A stretch of DNA of 64,000 nt from Lachnospiraceae bacterium (GCA_900767585.1 CAAFZP010000129.1:34098-98097), one strand, 5' to 3'; counted from the stretch's first letter, positions 47,187 through 56,200 are shown. The notes: a model not told the origin generated them from the letters alone. Program-made: numbers and translations.

Positions 47187-48989
47187 TTAACCTAATTTGA
47201 AAATAAATTCTTCTTCTGCAAATTTAATTCTATCTCCGTCTGAGATCGCTACTTCCTGCTTTGCAGGAATCATCTGTCCGTTGACAAATGTATAGTTTGT
47301 AGAGTTGTTATCAATCAGATAATAACCACCATTCTTAAATACAATGTCTGCATGTACACGGCTGACAGAGTTGTTATTTGTAATACAATAATCGACCTTG
47401 CTTCTCTCTTTACCAATCCGGAAGAGCTGCTTTACGATATCGACATGTTCATTTGTCTTCACACGTGTCAGACTTGCTTTCTTCTGGTTTGCACCACCAA
47501 GAACGCTTGTCTCACCACCACCATATCCAAGTACGCTTGTCTCTCCTGCGCCCTCAGAAGCATATGGATTGGTTGGGGCCTGTGGCTGCATCGGCGGTGT
47601 TGGTGGAACCGGCGGTGTCGGTGGTGTCATAGGTCTTGGCTGTGTCTGCTGTGGCATCATAGCCGGGCCATTATTCATTGGTGGAGCACCAATTGCGCCT
47701 GTCTGTCTTGGCATATTTCCAGGCATCGGGCCTACACCTGCCGGACCTCCGGAGTATACAGGGCCTCTGCCTTGTGCCGGCTTCTTTTTCTTCTTTGAAG
47801 AATTTACAACGATAATGATTACAACAACGATAATCACTACCACTACCGCAGCGACAATGATGATAATCATCATTGTATTGTTGCTCTTTGCTTTCTCAAG
47901 TCCATCAATGGCTTTATTCAGGCTTGAAACTGCACCATCAACTTCTGCCTGTGATGCATCTGCCTTGTTATTTACTTCATCTGCGGATGTAATCGCATCC
48001 TGCAGAGCCTTATACGAATCTTCTGTATAATCATCCTCTACATAGGACTTTGCATCCGTCAGTGCTTCTACAAGCTTTGTCTTATCTGCGGAAGCAACTT
48101 CTGCCGGCTGTGCTTCTGTTGTAGTAGCCTCTGCAGCTTCTGTTGTTGCTTCTTCTGTGTTATTGCTATCTGTTGTATTTCCTGTGGATGAACCATCTGC
48201 TGTCAGATAACCGATACCAAGCTGGTCTAACGCGCTTGTAATTTCCTTGATACAAAGTGAGTAATAATATGTACCTGTATCTACGGAACGAACAAATGTG
48301 TTCAAACCAACAACGTTACCATTTGAATCCAAAAGCGGTCCACCAGAGTTACCCTCTGTAATTGTAGCTGAGTGCTGTACATAAGGAACACCGCCGGTTG
48401 TCATCTCACACATAGATACGGATCCCTTTGTAACTACTACATCATTCTCTGAATAATATACGTAATCCTGGATTTCCTGAACAGCTGCAGGATAACCCAT
48501 TGCATATACATCTTCTGTCAGGGATGGTCCAGCCGGATTCAGCTTCAATGGCTGTTTCTCGTAGATTGGAGCATCCAGCTTCAAGATTGCGAAATCTGCT
48601 TCTGCACTGGCCTGTACAAGTGTAGCAGACTGAACCAGATCTCTCTGGATAACTACTTCAATCTTAATGTTCAATTTGTCTACGCCCAATGCTTCGCAGG
48701 CGTATGCTTCATAGTCAGCAGTTGGAGTTACAACATGGTCACATGTGATTACATATTGTGCACCATCGGAACTATCGCTGATCAGGAAACCACTACCGCT
48801 CATCAGAAGTGTTTTATTTCCTGTGTTTGCATCCACATGGGATACATTGATCTGGAGAACACCGGATTTGTCGAAGTTCTCTCCACCGGCTGCTTTAGAT
48901 TTAAGCGGGGTAATGCTCAGGCATGCCAGCGTCAATATCATTGTCATGGCAATGACAAGATATCTTTTGATTTGTGTTACTTTACTCAT
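47187..48989 (-). CDS. Trypsin-like serine protease with FIVAR, TM and cytosolic FHA domain
   Basis: 600 residues. A signal-like N-terminal segment (8-33) is followed by a trypsin/HtrA-like domain (about 40-260) with H85 (ITCDHVV), D132 (ADFAILKL) and S215 (TEGNSGGPL). A Thr/Glu linker, a FIVAR helical domain (300-366), a membrane helix (372-395), a Pro/Met-rich cytosolic linker (400-480) and an FHA domain (522-592, RIGKERSKVDYCI...SVSRVHADI) follow. ETSVLG appears twice (483-488, 493-498) and resembles FHA-binding phospho-motifs. So an extracellular protease is coupled to phospho-Thr reading inside. It is the first gene of the kinase operon. Confidence 0.9.
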   Translation of the reverse strand: MSKVTQIKRYLVIAMTMILTLACLSITPLKSKAAGGENFDKSGVLQINVSHVDANTGNKTLLMSGSGFLISDSSDGAQYVITCDHVVTPTADYEAYACEALGVDKLNIKIEVVIQRDLVQSATLVQASAEADFAILKLDAPIYEKQPLKLNPAGPSLTEDVYAMGYPAAVQEIQDYVYYSENDVVVTKGSVSMCEMTTGGVPYVQHSATITEGNSGGPLLDSNGNVVGLNTFVRSVDTGTYYYSLCIKEITSALDQLGIGYLTADGSSTGNTTDSNNTEEATTEAAEATTTEAQPAEVASADKTKLVEALTDAKSYVEDDYTEDSYKALQDAITSADEVNNKADASQAEVDGAVSSLNKAIDGLEKAKSNNTMMIIIIVAAVVVVIIVVVIIIVVNSSKKKKKPAQGRGPVYSGGPAGVGPMPGNMPRQTGAIGAPPMNNGPAMMPQQTQPRPMTPPTPPVPPTPPMQPQAPTNPYASEGAGETSVLGYGGGETSVLGGANQKKASLTRVKTNEHVDIVKQLFRIGKERSKVDYCITNNNSVSRVHADIVFKNGGYYLIDNNSTNYTFVNGQMIPAKQEVAISDGDRIKFAEEEFIFKLG

Positions 48990-49128
48990 AACATTTCCTC
49001 CCTTTCGTATTGGTATGAATATCTAATTGTAACCCGATATCCATACTATATAACATCCGGTTCCCGGCATGTTCCATCATTGATAGACAGCATCTTTTTT
49101 TGACGAAATGCATCCCCTCCTGCCGAAT

Positions 49129-49157
49129 ATTATATTATCTTCGATATAATATCACAA
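49129..49157 (-). promoter_or_regulatory. Promoter of the protease-kinase operon
   Basis: On the minus strand TTGTGA (49152-49157), a 17-base spacer and consensus TATAAT (49129-49134). The leader is about 135 bases. A lone ATACCAATT site (49187-49195), like the repeats upstream of the secretion operon, lies 30 bases before the -35. The rest of the 48990-49373 gap holds only the terminator at 49226-49263. Confidence 0.65.
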
Positions 49158-49225
49158 AAAAAACACAATTTACGAGATATTGCATAATTGGTATCTTTTC
49201 ATGCATAATTTTTTTTGAAGAAATC

Positions 49226-49263
49226 AAAAATGGCACCATATCGACCAATATGGTGCCATTTTT
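49226..49263. terminator. Bidirectional intrinsic terminator after the WXG100 genes
   Basis: A near-perfect stem of about 13-15 bp (AATGGCACCATAT with its complement) is flanked by AAAAA on one side and TTTTT on the other. It separates the secretion operon from the protease-kinase operon. Confidence 0.9.
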
Positions 49264-49373
49264 ACCCTATTTTTACTTTTTTCGCTGTTTTCTCCTTCAT
49301 ACCGGCGGTCAACATCTGTATAATAATCAGCCAGGCAGTCTTGCCTGGCTGTATCTTTCCTGTCCAACATGAC

Positions 49374-49688
49374 TTAGACAATCACATCTCCGGATAATCC
49401 AGAAGCAAGCTCTTCGTTGGCTTTCTCTGCCTGCTGGTATACTCTTGCCATCTCGTTCAAATCTGTTACATGCTCATCGATCATTCGCTTCATCTTGTCC
49501 ATATCATCCTGAAGCTCTGAGAACTTCTTTGTATATGCTGTAGCTGCCTCACCTGTCCAGATGCTGCTCAATCCTGTAACTGTGCTTGTCATCTGCTGTG
49601 TCAGGCTCTGCATTCTTGATCCTTTTGACTGAAATTCTGATGCTGTTGCTGTAAGCTTCTCCGGTGTTACTTTTAATGTTCCTTCCAT
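49374..49688 (-). CDS. WXG100-family protein (type VII secretion)
   Basis: 104 residues forming a helical hairpin with the WTG turn (SIWTGEAATAY) near residue 44 and a YxxxE C-terminal signal (YQQAE) near residue 84. This is the ESAT-6/EsxA pattern of small secreted substrates or chaperones of EssC machines. AGGAGG lies 10 bases before the ATG. It is the last gene of the WXG run and is followed by a strong terminator. It ends in LSGDVIV; the 121-residue paralogue at 50.5 kb ends in the similar LPADVIL. Confidence 0.93.
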   Translation of the reverse strand: MEGTLKVTPEKLTATASEFQSKGSRMQSLTQQMTSTVTGLSSIWTGEAATAYTKKFSELQDDMDKMKRMIDEHVTDLNEMARVYQQAEKANEELASGLSGDVIV

Positions 49689-49737
49689 AATATAATTACC
49701 TCCTAATGATTCATTCTGTGTGTTCTTCGATTATTTT

Positions 49738-50040
49738 CTACTTGTAAGTTCTCTTCTGTGCTGTATCCAGGTTCTGTGACTCTGCCTGTGCATACTTCTG
49801 TGCAATCTGCTCCAGGGATGATGCATACTTCTCAATCGCATTGTAGAAGTTTGTCATCTGTGTCTTGTCACTTGTGAATGCATTGTGGAATGCATCGTTT
49901 GCCTGGCCATCCCACATACCATTCAGATTTCCTTCTGTTGCCTCCAAATCTGAAATCACGCTCTTAAACTGTGCGTTTGTCTGTCTCAGACTTTCTGCTT
50001 TTGCCTTTAAGCTTGCTGCTGTTACCTTAATCTCTGCCAT
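49738..50040 (-). CDS. WXG100-family protein (type VII secretion)
   Basis: 100 residues from the ATG at 50040 (GGAGGA 7 bases upstream); the ATG at 50055 lies upstream of that ribosome site. Helical hairpin with WDG (GMWDGQANDAF) and a YxxxE signal (YAQAE). The size and the WDG turn are typical of YukE/EsxA-like secreted proteins. It lies 49 bases upstream of the 104-residue paralogue. It probably dimerises with itself or a neighbour. Confidence 0.93.
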   Translation of the reverse strand: MAEIKVTAASLKAKAESLRQTNAQFKSVISDLEATEGNLNGMWDGQANDAFHNAFTSDKTQMTNFYNAIEKYASSLEQIAQKYAQAESQNLDTAQKRTYK

Positions 50041-50081
50041 AATGTTCTCCTCCATTTTTTCCTTATAATATAGTTTTTATA

Positions 50082-50098
50082 AAAACCTTTCGGGTTTT
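50082..50098 (-). other. Small hairpin between two WXG100 genes
   Basis: AAAACC/GGTTTT with a 5-base loop. On the minus strand the second arm runs into TTTTTAT, so it may act as a weak attenuator that changes the ratio of the proteins on each side. The 87-base gap has no other clear signal. Confidence 0.3.
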
Positions 50099-50127
50099 AT
50101 CGTAATAAATATATGTGATTCAGGTTT

Positions 50128-50472
50128 CTACCAGGAACCACCGCCGCCTCCGCCGCCTCCACCGCTTGTTCTCACATTTGCGATTTCAAGGGCCTGCATC
50201 TCTGCGTTGTACATTCTCTGTGCTGCCTGTCTGATCTGGGAAGCCAGTGTCTTTAACTCTTTTGCAGTATTCTGCATGTCGTTTTCCACTTTACGTCCCT
50301 TTCTGATATATTCAGGTGCACTATCGCTTTTCCAGGATTTGGATATTCCCTGCATAACCTCTTCATATTGACCTTTAGCCAATCGCTCCAGGTGTTCTGC
50401 TGCCTCTTCCAATTTCTTGGCATCATTTTTGGCAGCCTGGAAATTGATTTCTATCATTCTTTTTGTCAGCAT
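50128..50472 (-). CDS. WXG100-like protein with poly-Gly tail
   Basis: 114 residues. A helical hairpin with WKSDSAPEY in place of the WXG turn (near residue 47) and a C-terminal YNAEMQALE helix that may serve as the YxxxD/E-type signal. The end is a run of nine Gly followed by Ser-Trp, which is unusual. GGAGGG lies 5 bases before the ATG. It lies between two other WXG genes with a 10-base upstream gap, so it is surely part of the operon. The Gly tail could thread into a partner or mark the exported end; this is speculation. Confidence 0.85.
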   Translation of the reverse strand: MLTKRMIEINFQAAKNDAKKLEEAAEHLERLAKGQYEEVMQGISKSWKSDSAPEYIRKGRKVENDMQNTAKELKTLASQIRQAAQRMYNAEMQALEIANVRTSGGGGGGGGGSW

Positions 50473-50482
50473 CTCAACCCTC

Positions 50483-50848
50483 CTATAAAATTACATCTGC
50501 CGGTAAGCTTTCTGCAATTGCTTCCACTTCTTTTTCCGTCTGTGAATATACACCAGCCATAGCTCTAAGATCTGTGACGTGTTCCCGCAGACGATTGATG
50601 ATTCTTGTACGTTCGTCCCTGTCATCTCCATATACCCGGCGATATTTATCACCTGCATCTCCATTCCAGTATCCGGAAGTTCTGTTCACAATACGGTCGA
50701 GTTCTTGAAACCGGCCTTCAATACGCTGCACGTACGCTTCCACCTCGGACGCTTTTTTCAGCATCTCTTCCGGTGTGACACGCAATCCGCCAATCGAGGC
50801 AGCAACTCCGCCGACTGCACCTGCTATACCTGAAACTGCACTTGTCAT
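50483..50848 (-). CDS. WXG100-like protein with Gly/Ala N-terminal extension
   Basis: 121 residues. A Gly/Ala-rich N-terminal 20 residues (SAVSGIAGAVGGVAASIGG) precede the typical hairpin with a WNG turn (GYWNGDAGDKY) and a YxxxE signal (YSQTE). The C-terminus SLPADVIL resembles that of the 104-residue WXG protein. GAGGAG lies 8 bases before the ATG. The extension might insert in membrane or pack into the secretion channel, but this is only suggested by composition. Confidence 0.88.
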   Translation of the reverse strand: MTSAVSGIAGAVGGVAASIGGLRVTPEEMLKKASEVEAYVQRIEGRFQELDRIVNRTSGYWNGDAGDKYRRVYGDDRDERTRIINRLREHVTDLRAMAGVYSQTEKEVEAIAESLPADVIL

Positions 50849-50861
50849 CTTCTCATCTCCT

Positions 50862-51164
50862 CTACACGTTTATTGCTTTCACCATATCTCCGACCGTTGA
50901 TTCACATTTTTCGTAATCATGTTTCGCCATTTTCAAATCATCCGAATACTCTTGAAATGATTTAATCATATGGTCCAAAGTTGTCGAATCGGTTCGATAC
51001 TGTGCATTGAATGCTGCATTTGCAACGCCATCCCACATCGCATCCAGAGCTTCAATCTCCTGATCAAGTCCCTTCAGATCGTTTTTCAATGCATTTACAG
51101 TCGTATCAAATTTCTTGATATCTTTGTTTAATTCGTTTGTTTCTACCTCAATTATGCTTGCCAT
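50862..51164 (-). CDS. WXG100-family protein (type VII secretion)
   Basis: 100 residues, hairpin with a WDG turn (AMWDGVANAAF) near residue 44 and YEKCES near the C-terminus as the YxxxE-like signal. Its layout is close to the 100-residue protein at 49.7-50.0 kb, so they are probably paralogues. GAGGGTGG lies upstream. The upstream neighbour ends 4 bases before this gene, so translation may be coupled. Confidence 0.92.
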   Translation of the reverse strand: MASIIEVETNELNKDIKKFDTTVNALKNDLKGLDQEIEALDAMWDGVANAAFNAQYRTDSTTLDHMIKSFQEYSDDLKMAKHDYEKCESTVGDMVKAINV

Positions 51165-51168
51165 CTTT

Positions 51169-51525
51169 TCACCACCCTCTGTTATTCAACATCTCCATAT
51201 ATCTTGATGTATCATTCTGTCCGACTTCCTGCTTCACTATGTGGGCTCTTGCTCTTTCTGCATGCCCTTCCACCGTATGCTCTGTCCGGTTATACATCCC
51301 GCTGATCCGTTCCAGCGTCTGTTCGAGTACAGTTACTTTTTTGCTTTCCTCGTGCATCGCGTCCTGTATTTTCTTTAGTCGCTCGGCGAATAAAGGGGAT
51401 AATCGATTCAGCCTTTCAAGATCAACACTCACGCGGATTTCATCCGACTGCCGCAATATGGATCTCCTGCAATTATTTAATTCTGTCATTGCATTTCGCA
51501 GGCCATTTTGTTCAACCTTTATCAT
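51169..51525 (-). CDS. Helical WXG-associated protein, first gene of the WXG suboperon
   Basis: 118 residues from the ATG at 51525 (AGGAGG 6 bases upstream). Entirely helical and charged, starting MIKVEQNGLRNAMTELNN, with a basic C-terminal third and an end at NNRGW. It has no clear WXG turn but the two-helix layout and the place suggest a distant relative or a partner of the WXG proteins. A promoter-like region with 20-bp-spaced repeats lies just upstream (51571-51632). I do not recognise a named family. Confidence 0.7.
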   Translation of the reverse strand: MIKVEQNGLRNAMTELNNCRRSILRQSDEIRVSVDLERLNRLSPLFAERLKKIQDAMHEESKKVTVLEQTLERISGMYNRTEHTVEGHAERARAHIVKQEVGQNDTSRYMEMLNNRGW

Positions 51526-51570
51526 CCGTACCCTCCTGCCTTTCGGTACCTCTCTGCATCTGATGTACTC

Positions 51571-51576
51571 ACTATA
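51571..51576 (-). promoter_or_regulatory. Candidate -10 box for the WXG suboperon
   Basis: TATAGT on the minus strand about 45 bases before the start codon. The expected -35 position reads AAGAAG and is poor, which fits an activator-dependent promoter using the repeats at 51601-51632. Confidence 0.4.
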
Positions 51577-51600
51577 CATCATTTTTTATTTTATCTTCTT

Positions 51601-51632
51601 TTTTCTGACAAATAGCACATTTTTCTGACAAA
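51601..51632. repeat. Two 12-bp direct repeats, 20-bp period, upstream of WXG genes
   Basis: TTTTCTGACAAA occurs at 51601-51612 and again at 51621-51632 (TTTGTCAGAAAA on the minus strand). The spacing is two DNA turns and the pair begins 25 bases before the -10 box, the usual place for a tandem-binding activator such as a LytTR protein. Confidence 0.6.
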
Positions 51633-51656
51633 CGACATTTTCATGTTATTTATCCT

Positions 51657-51905
51657 CTATGTAAGCATCAATTTTGCACCATTTGTGATGCCATACGCAG
51701 CAAGCGTATGATCGCCGGACAGCACACGTTTCTGATCCAGATCGCTTAAGACCAGGCTGTCCTGCTGGTCGATTTCTTCTTCCATCTGTATCTGTTTTAA
51801 CATCTCTCCCATCTCCATCAGCAGATTGCTGATTCTGGTTTCTTCATCCAGATTAAATTCAAACTGCTGGTCAAGCACAGGGACATATACATTTACAAGT
51901 ACCAT
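51657..51905 (-). CDS. esaB: EsaB/YukD-type ubiquitin-like protein
   Basis: 82 residues with a ubiquitin-like beta-grasp pattern: VLVNVYVPVLDQQFEFNLDEETRISNLLMEM, then SDLDQKRVLSGDHTLAAYGITNGAKLMLT, where the L...TLAAYGI..GA.L ending is typical of YukD/EsaB. In Firmicutes this cytosolic protein is a required or regulatory part of the type VIIb secretion machine. GGGGAGG lies 6 bases before the ATG and overlaps the end of the upstream gene. It is the only one of the small core components found here besides EssC and the WXG proteins. Confidence 0.88.
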   Translation of the reverse strand: MVLVNVYVPVLDQQFEFNLDEETRISNLLMEMGEMLKQIQMEEEIDQQDSLVLSDLDQKRVLSGDHTLAAYGITNGAKLMLT

Positions 51906-51906
51906 C

Positions 51907-52521
51907 TCAGACCTCCCCTATTTTCTTCCATAACAAATCTTCAAACCGTTTTAGCGAAAAAGCTTCTGTTTTTTCTTTGTCACCATTCCGGTACCACAGG
52001 GAAAACATGCCCTTTTCTTCTATCACATCCAAAAGCTCCTGCTTTTGTCCGTCCGGACTTAGATATGTGATCGTCAGTCCATAGTCGAGATCTTCCAGAT
52101 TCTCTCCGTTTTTATCCGGCAGATATTCCCCGTCTTCAAGGAACTGTCCAAATGCGTTTTTCTCGATAAACTCATAGCGCGCCTGTCCGCTTTTCCGCGC
52201 GTTTTCCGTCGCAATCAGGATTTTGTCCCGGATGTAGCAAAAACAGTCCTGTTGATAATCCCCCTTGATTTTTATCTCCATCATAGCATCTGCCTTGTTG
52301 ATATATTGAAGCAGATTTTCGTATGTGTCCGTAATCTGATAGGATTCACCTTCGGGATAGATCATCTTTTTTTGATACATCTCAAACAGGCGTCGGTTCA
52401 TCTGTGCCCGGTCCATCTGCGAGCCAGATACAATGCCCCAGTATTTGCGGATTCCACAGATTGCTTCTAAAATATCCAATTCCTGGTGGTCAATCATATA
52501 GACCATTTCTTTTTCACTCAT
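51907..52521 (-). CDS. Secretion-locus protein of unknown function (possible chaperone)
   Basis: 204 residues, no signal or membrane helix. The first ~80 residues look like a winged-helix-type fold (ELDILEAICGIRKYWGIVSGSQMDRAQMNRRLFEMYQKKMIYPEGESYQIT); the rest is mixed alpha/beta with many acidic residues. Size and place, between a regulator and EsaB, would suit a cytosolic secretion chaperone analogous to mycobacterial EspG, but I see no sequence proof of that. Its ATG overlaps the stop of the LytTR gene (ATGA), so it is translationally coupled. Confidence 0.6.
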   Translation of the reverse strand: MSEKEMVYMIDHQELDILEAICGIRKYWGIVSGSQMDRAQMNRRLFEMYQKKMIYPEGESYQITDTYENLLQYINKADAMMEIKIKGDYQQDCFCYIRDKILIATENARKSGQARYEFIEKNAFGQFLEDGEYLPDKNGENLEDLDYGLTITYLSPDGQKQELLDVIEEKGMFSLWYRNGDKEKTEAFSLKRFEDLLWKKIGEV

Positions 52522-53222
52522 CCGCGGTACTCCTTCATAATCGATTTATAACTTCTGGATACCGGTATCGCATAGTCATCTCGCAGATAAATCGTATTTT
52601 CTGACAATGCCACTTTCCGGATCCATGCTGTATTTAATATATAGCCTCTGTGACAGCGTTTGAAATGATCCGGAAGTTCCTGTTCTAATTTCTCCAAGGT
52701 GCCATAAAATCCATATTCGCGGTATCGCGTACAGCAAAAGATTTTCTTTTCCCTCGACTCAAAATAGATAATATCGGAATATGGGATACGGTCTTTCCCA
52801 TCCTCTGTTTCCACCACATAGATCTCTTTGGATGATTCCTGTTCAAATGTGCGCAGCGCTTCATCCGCCACATCCCGGATATCTTCCTCGAGCATCGGCC
52901 GAAACAGCAGAGATGCTGCCATGATTGAAGGTTTCATATATTTTAATGGCGAGATATCCGGCGTCGCGATCAATATAATATAAGCGTTTTTGTTATGATC
53001 ACGAACTGTCTCCACCATATGGATTCCATCTTCTGTCGTTATATCATAGCAGACAATATCTAAGTTTTCGCACTCATGCAGGATCCGTGATACTTCATCC
53101 CGATTCCTGCACGTGATGATCTTTAACATTTCATCTGTATAATATGCAACCTCTGCTTTAAAGATCTTCGAAATATCTACGATCTCCTTGTCTTCTTTAT
53201 TGCATGTCAACAAGGAATACAT
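52518..53222 (-). CDS. LytTR-type transcription regulator with degenerate receiver domain
   Basis: 234 residues. Residues 1-120 have the size and order of a response-regulator receiver (LDIVCYDITTEDG, ILIATPD), but the acidic pocket is incomplete and the usual lysine is not clear. The C-terminal ~95 residues form a LytTR DNA-binding domain (YVVETEDGKDRIPYSDIIYFESREKKIFC, GTLEKLEQELPDHFKRCHRGYILN). Such proteins bind direct repeats two helical turns apart. No histidine kinase is nearby, so activity may follow another signal such as Thr phosphorylation. It lies between EssC and the unknown 204-residue protein. Confidence 0.87.
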   Translation of the reverse strand: MYSLLTCNKEDKEIVDISKIFKAEVAYYTDEMLKIITCRNRDEVSRILHECENLDIVCYDITTEDGIHMVETVRDHNKNAYIILIATPDISPLKYMKPSIMAASLLFRPMLEEDIRDVADEALRTFEQESSKEIYVVETEDGKDRIPYSDIIYFESREKKIFCCTRYREYGFYGTLEKLEQELPDHFKRCHRGYILNTAWIRKVALSENTIYLRDDYAIPVSRSYKSIMKEYRG

Positions 53223-53224
53223 AT

Positions 53225-56200
53225 CTATACCCCCTTTACAAGTGGCAGGACAATCGTTTTTCCTTCCAGGTTGTTCTCATACGATGGCGTCATACCAAGT
53301 CCCTTCTTCATAGACTTTGTCGACTCACTGTATGTAAGATTTTCAAATGTAAATATCTTTTGTGCATCCAGATTGCCACCCAGATATACACCTGCTTTGT
53401 ATCCGGTAAACGATGTATAGATTGCCATACCGACGGCTTCCATCGCACGATCCTGGTTGATACATCCAATAAAATGGAAATTATGCAGGCTTCCTTTTGC
53501 CATAATATTCTCGATATATGCATGCATCGTCGTTCCATTTTCCAACGGCTTGTATGCCAGATTGACAAACGATATCACATCCGCAAGGAAAATAAATATC
53601 TGTTTCTGGTCACTGATTGCCTCATATATTTCATCCGGTTCCATATAGCCGGCGATCAGTTTTTGTTTGATCTGGTTTCTGCGTTTGAACTCCGGCACAG
53701 TTCCTGCAAAGAAATCGAAAATCTGTTGCTGTGTCTGCAGGTATTCCACAGATGTATTTCCATAATGTGAAGCCAGCTCCTCTGTGAATTTCTGTAATTC
53801 CGTTCCTTCTGTCTCTATGACGTGGATCTCCGCATTTTCTTTCTGTGCAGCTGCGATCATGGCCGCTTTCAAAACATTTGTGATACCGGTTCTTGCGCGT
53901 CCGGCGATTGCATAGCAGTAATCCTTTGACAGGTCAATGGAATAAATCGAAGCATCCTCCATATTATAAGCAATCGGCAGATATTTTCTTGTCTCGATTG
54001 CTGTTTTGTAATCTTCAAGCTGCATCAAATCTCCAAGCACCGGTTTCTCAGGTATAACCGGAATCGGACGTGCGCGTCTTCCCTGCCATTTCTCGGATAT
54101 CTCTTCACAGATCTTTCCAATTTCCGTAATTCGTTCAAAATCATCCGATGCCTGCAGCGCAAGTGCTGTCTGAAACTCTAACAGTCTTCCTTCTGTAAAT
54201 GCCAGTCCCCGTCCTTTGACATCGGCTTCCGGCATCACGTCGATCCGTCCGACACGCAGAGCCTCTGCCATCTTGAACTTGTCGCCCATGTCCAGTGATA
54301 TCACGGTCTTTATATTATCTCCGATCCGGTTTGGAATCTCATTCATGCCCCAGCCGGCAGCCGATACAATGAGATAGATTCCATAGCCGACACCTTCACG
54401 TGATATACGGTTGATGATATCCTCATATGTTTCCCCTGTCTTCTCCCGGAAGTTTGCCAGATTGTCTATGACAACAAAGATTGCCGGGATAACAATGCCA
54501 TTGACTTTCACATATTGTGCATAATTACCACCCTTTAACAGATCTTTCCGCTCATCCATGATGCGTGTAATCAGATTGAAGAATTTTGATATCTTTTCTT
54601 CGTCCGAATCGTACATCACGCCGCCAACATGCGGTGCATGCTCAAATGCAGACAGCATATGACTGCTGTAATCAATGGCATATACATTCAGTTCCTGCGG
54701 TGAATACTGCGTAATCATCGCATAGATCAATGTCTGCAGGAATGTACTCTTACCGGAGACAACTGTACCAAGGACTGCCAGATGTCCGGCCTCTGCAAAA
54801 TCAATTTTAAGCGGGAGCTGTGCCTGGTTCTCCGGATCATCATACATACCAATCACGGTTTCCAATGTCCATCGTCCGGTGTTATGCATTGCGTTTGCAT
54901 CTTCCAACAGAATCGGATCATAACCTGCAATATTTTGCAAATATATATTCCGCGCAAGCACCGGAAGCCAGAGCTGCTGTACTTTCTTGTAATGGTTTTC
55001 CTCTGCCGTTTTTGCAAGGTATTCTACGACAGCATCCAGTTGTGTCTTCTCTTTTAATTCCGGTAATTTGATCTTATCTTTTTCTGCCTGTGCGCAGAGA
55101 ACATCGATATCCATCACGCCATTTGCCATGATTTTTGCACACAGATTCATAAAATCAACCAGGCGGGCACGATTATACTCGTTATCTTCAAACTCATTCC
55201 CCTGGCTTTTGATAATTCCATACATTGTGCTTGTCAAAACCGTCATATCCGCCAGCTGGTCTAAAACAGCTGCCGGTGTGTATTCCAGTTTGCGAAGTGC
55301 AATCGAAAATGCATTGTATAAACTTTCGAGCCATTTCCGTTTTGCTTCTTCTTTCTTTTCTTTTTTTATCCGGCTGCCGACAGCGGCTGTTTTTCCTGTC
55401 AGGGAAAGCATCTGCGCAATCGAAGTTTTGGACGCATTTTCATCCGGATCATAAACGGCTCCGCTATATCCGGACTGGAACAATTCATATACTTCATCGC
55501 TTCCGACCTGCAGATAACACCGTCCTGCCTGTGTAATATATGCGGCATCCGGTTTGTGAAGCATATCATTACTATCCTGTCTGTCTGCCACACGCAGGCA
55601 AAGGCGGAACTTCGTATTACTCCAGATATTATCATCGACCGTTCCGCTTGGTTTCTGTGTTGCCAAAATCAGATGCACACCCAGACTACGACCCACCTGC
55701 GCAACACTGATCAACTCTTTCATGAATTCCGGTTCTTCCCGCTTGAGCTCGGCAAACTCATCAATGATAATAAACAAATGCGGGATCGGCTCGGTTGCTT
55801 CTCCGTTTTTAAACAGTCGCGTATAAAGGTTAATATTATTGACACTATGTTCTGAGAAGATTCTCTGTCTTCTCCGGTTTTCACTCTTGATGGAAATCAT
55901 CGCACGCTGCACCTGATTTCCGGACAGGTTTGAAATCTGACCGATCAGATGTGGTAATCCGGAGAACAGATTTGCCATTCCACCACCCTTGTAGTCGATT
56001 ACAAAGAACGCGACATCGTACGGGCTGAATTCGACCGCCAATGAAAGCATATATGTCTGCAGCGTCTCACTCTTACCGGATCCGGTTGTACCGGCAACCA
56101 GTCCATGTGGTCCATGATATTTCTCATGGATGTCCAGATAACAGTCTGCATTTCCACCTTTTTTACCAACCAGGGCACGCATACTGTCATATGTCCTATG

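Noticed and set aside
48990..49100. Small ORF (about 43 codons) in the leader of the protease gene
   Set aside because: GGAGGGG touches its ATG directly, which is too close for initiation, and the peptide has no recognisable feature.
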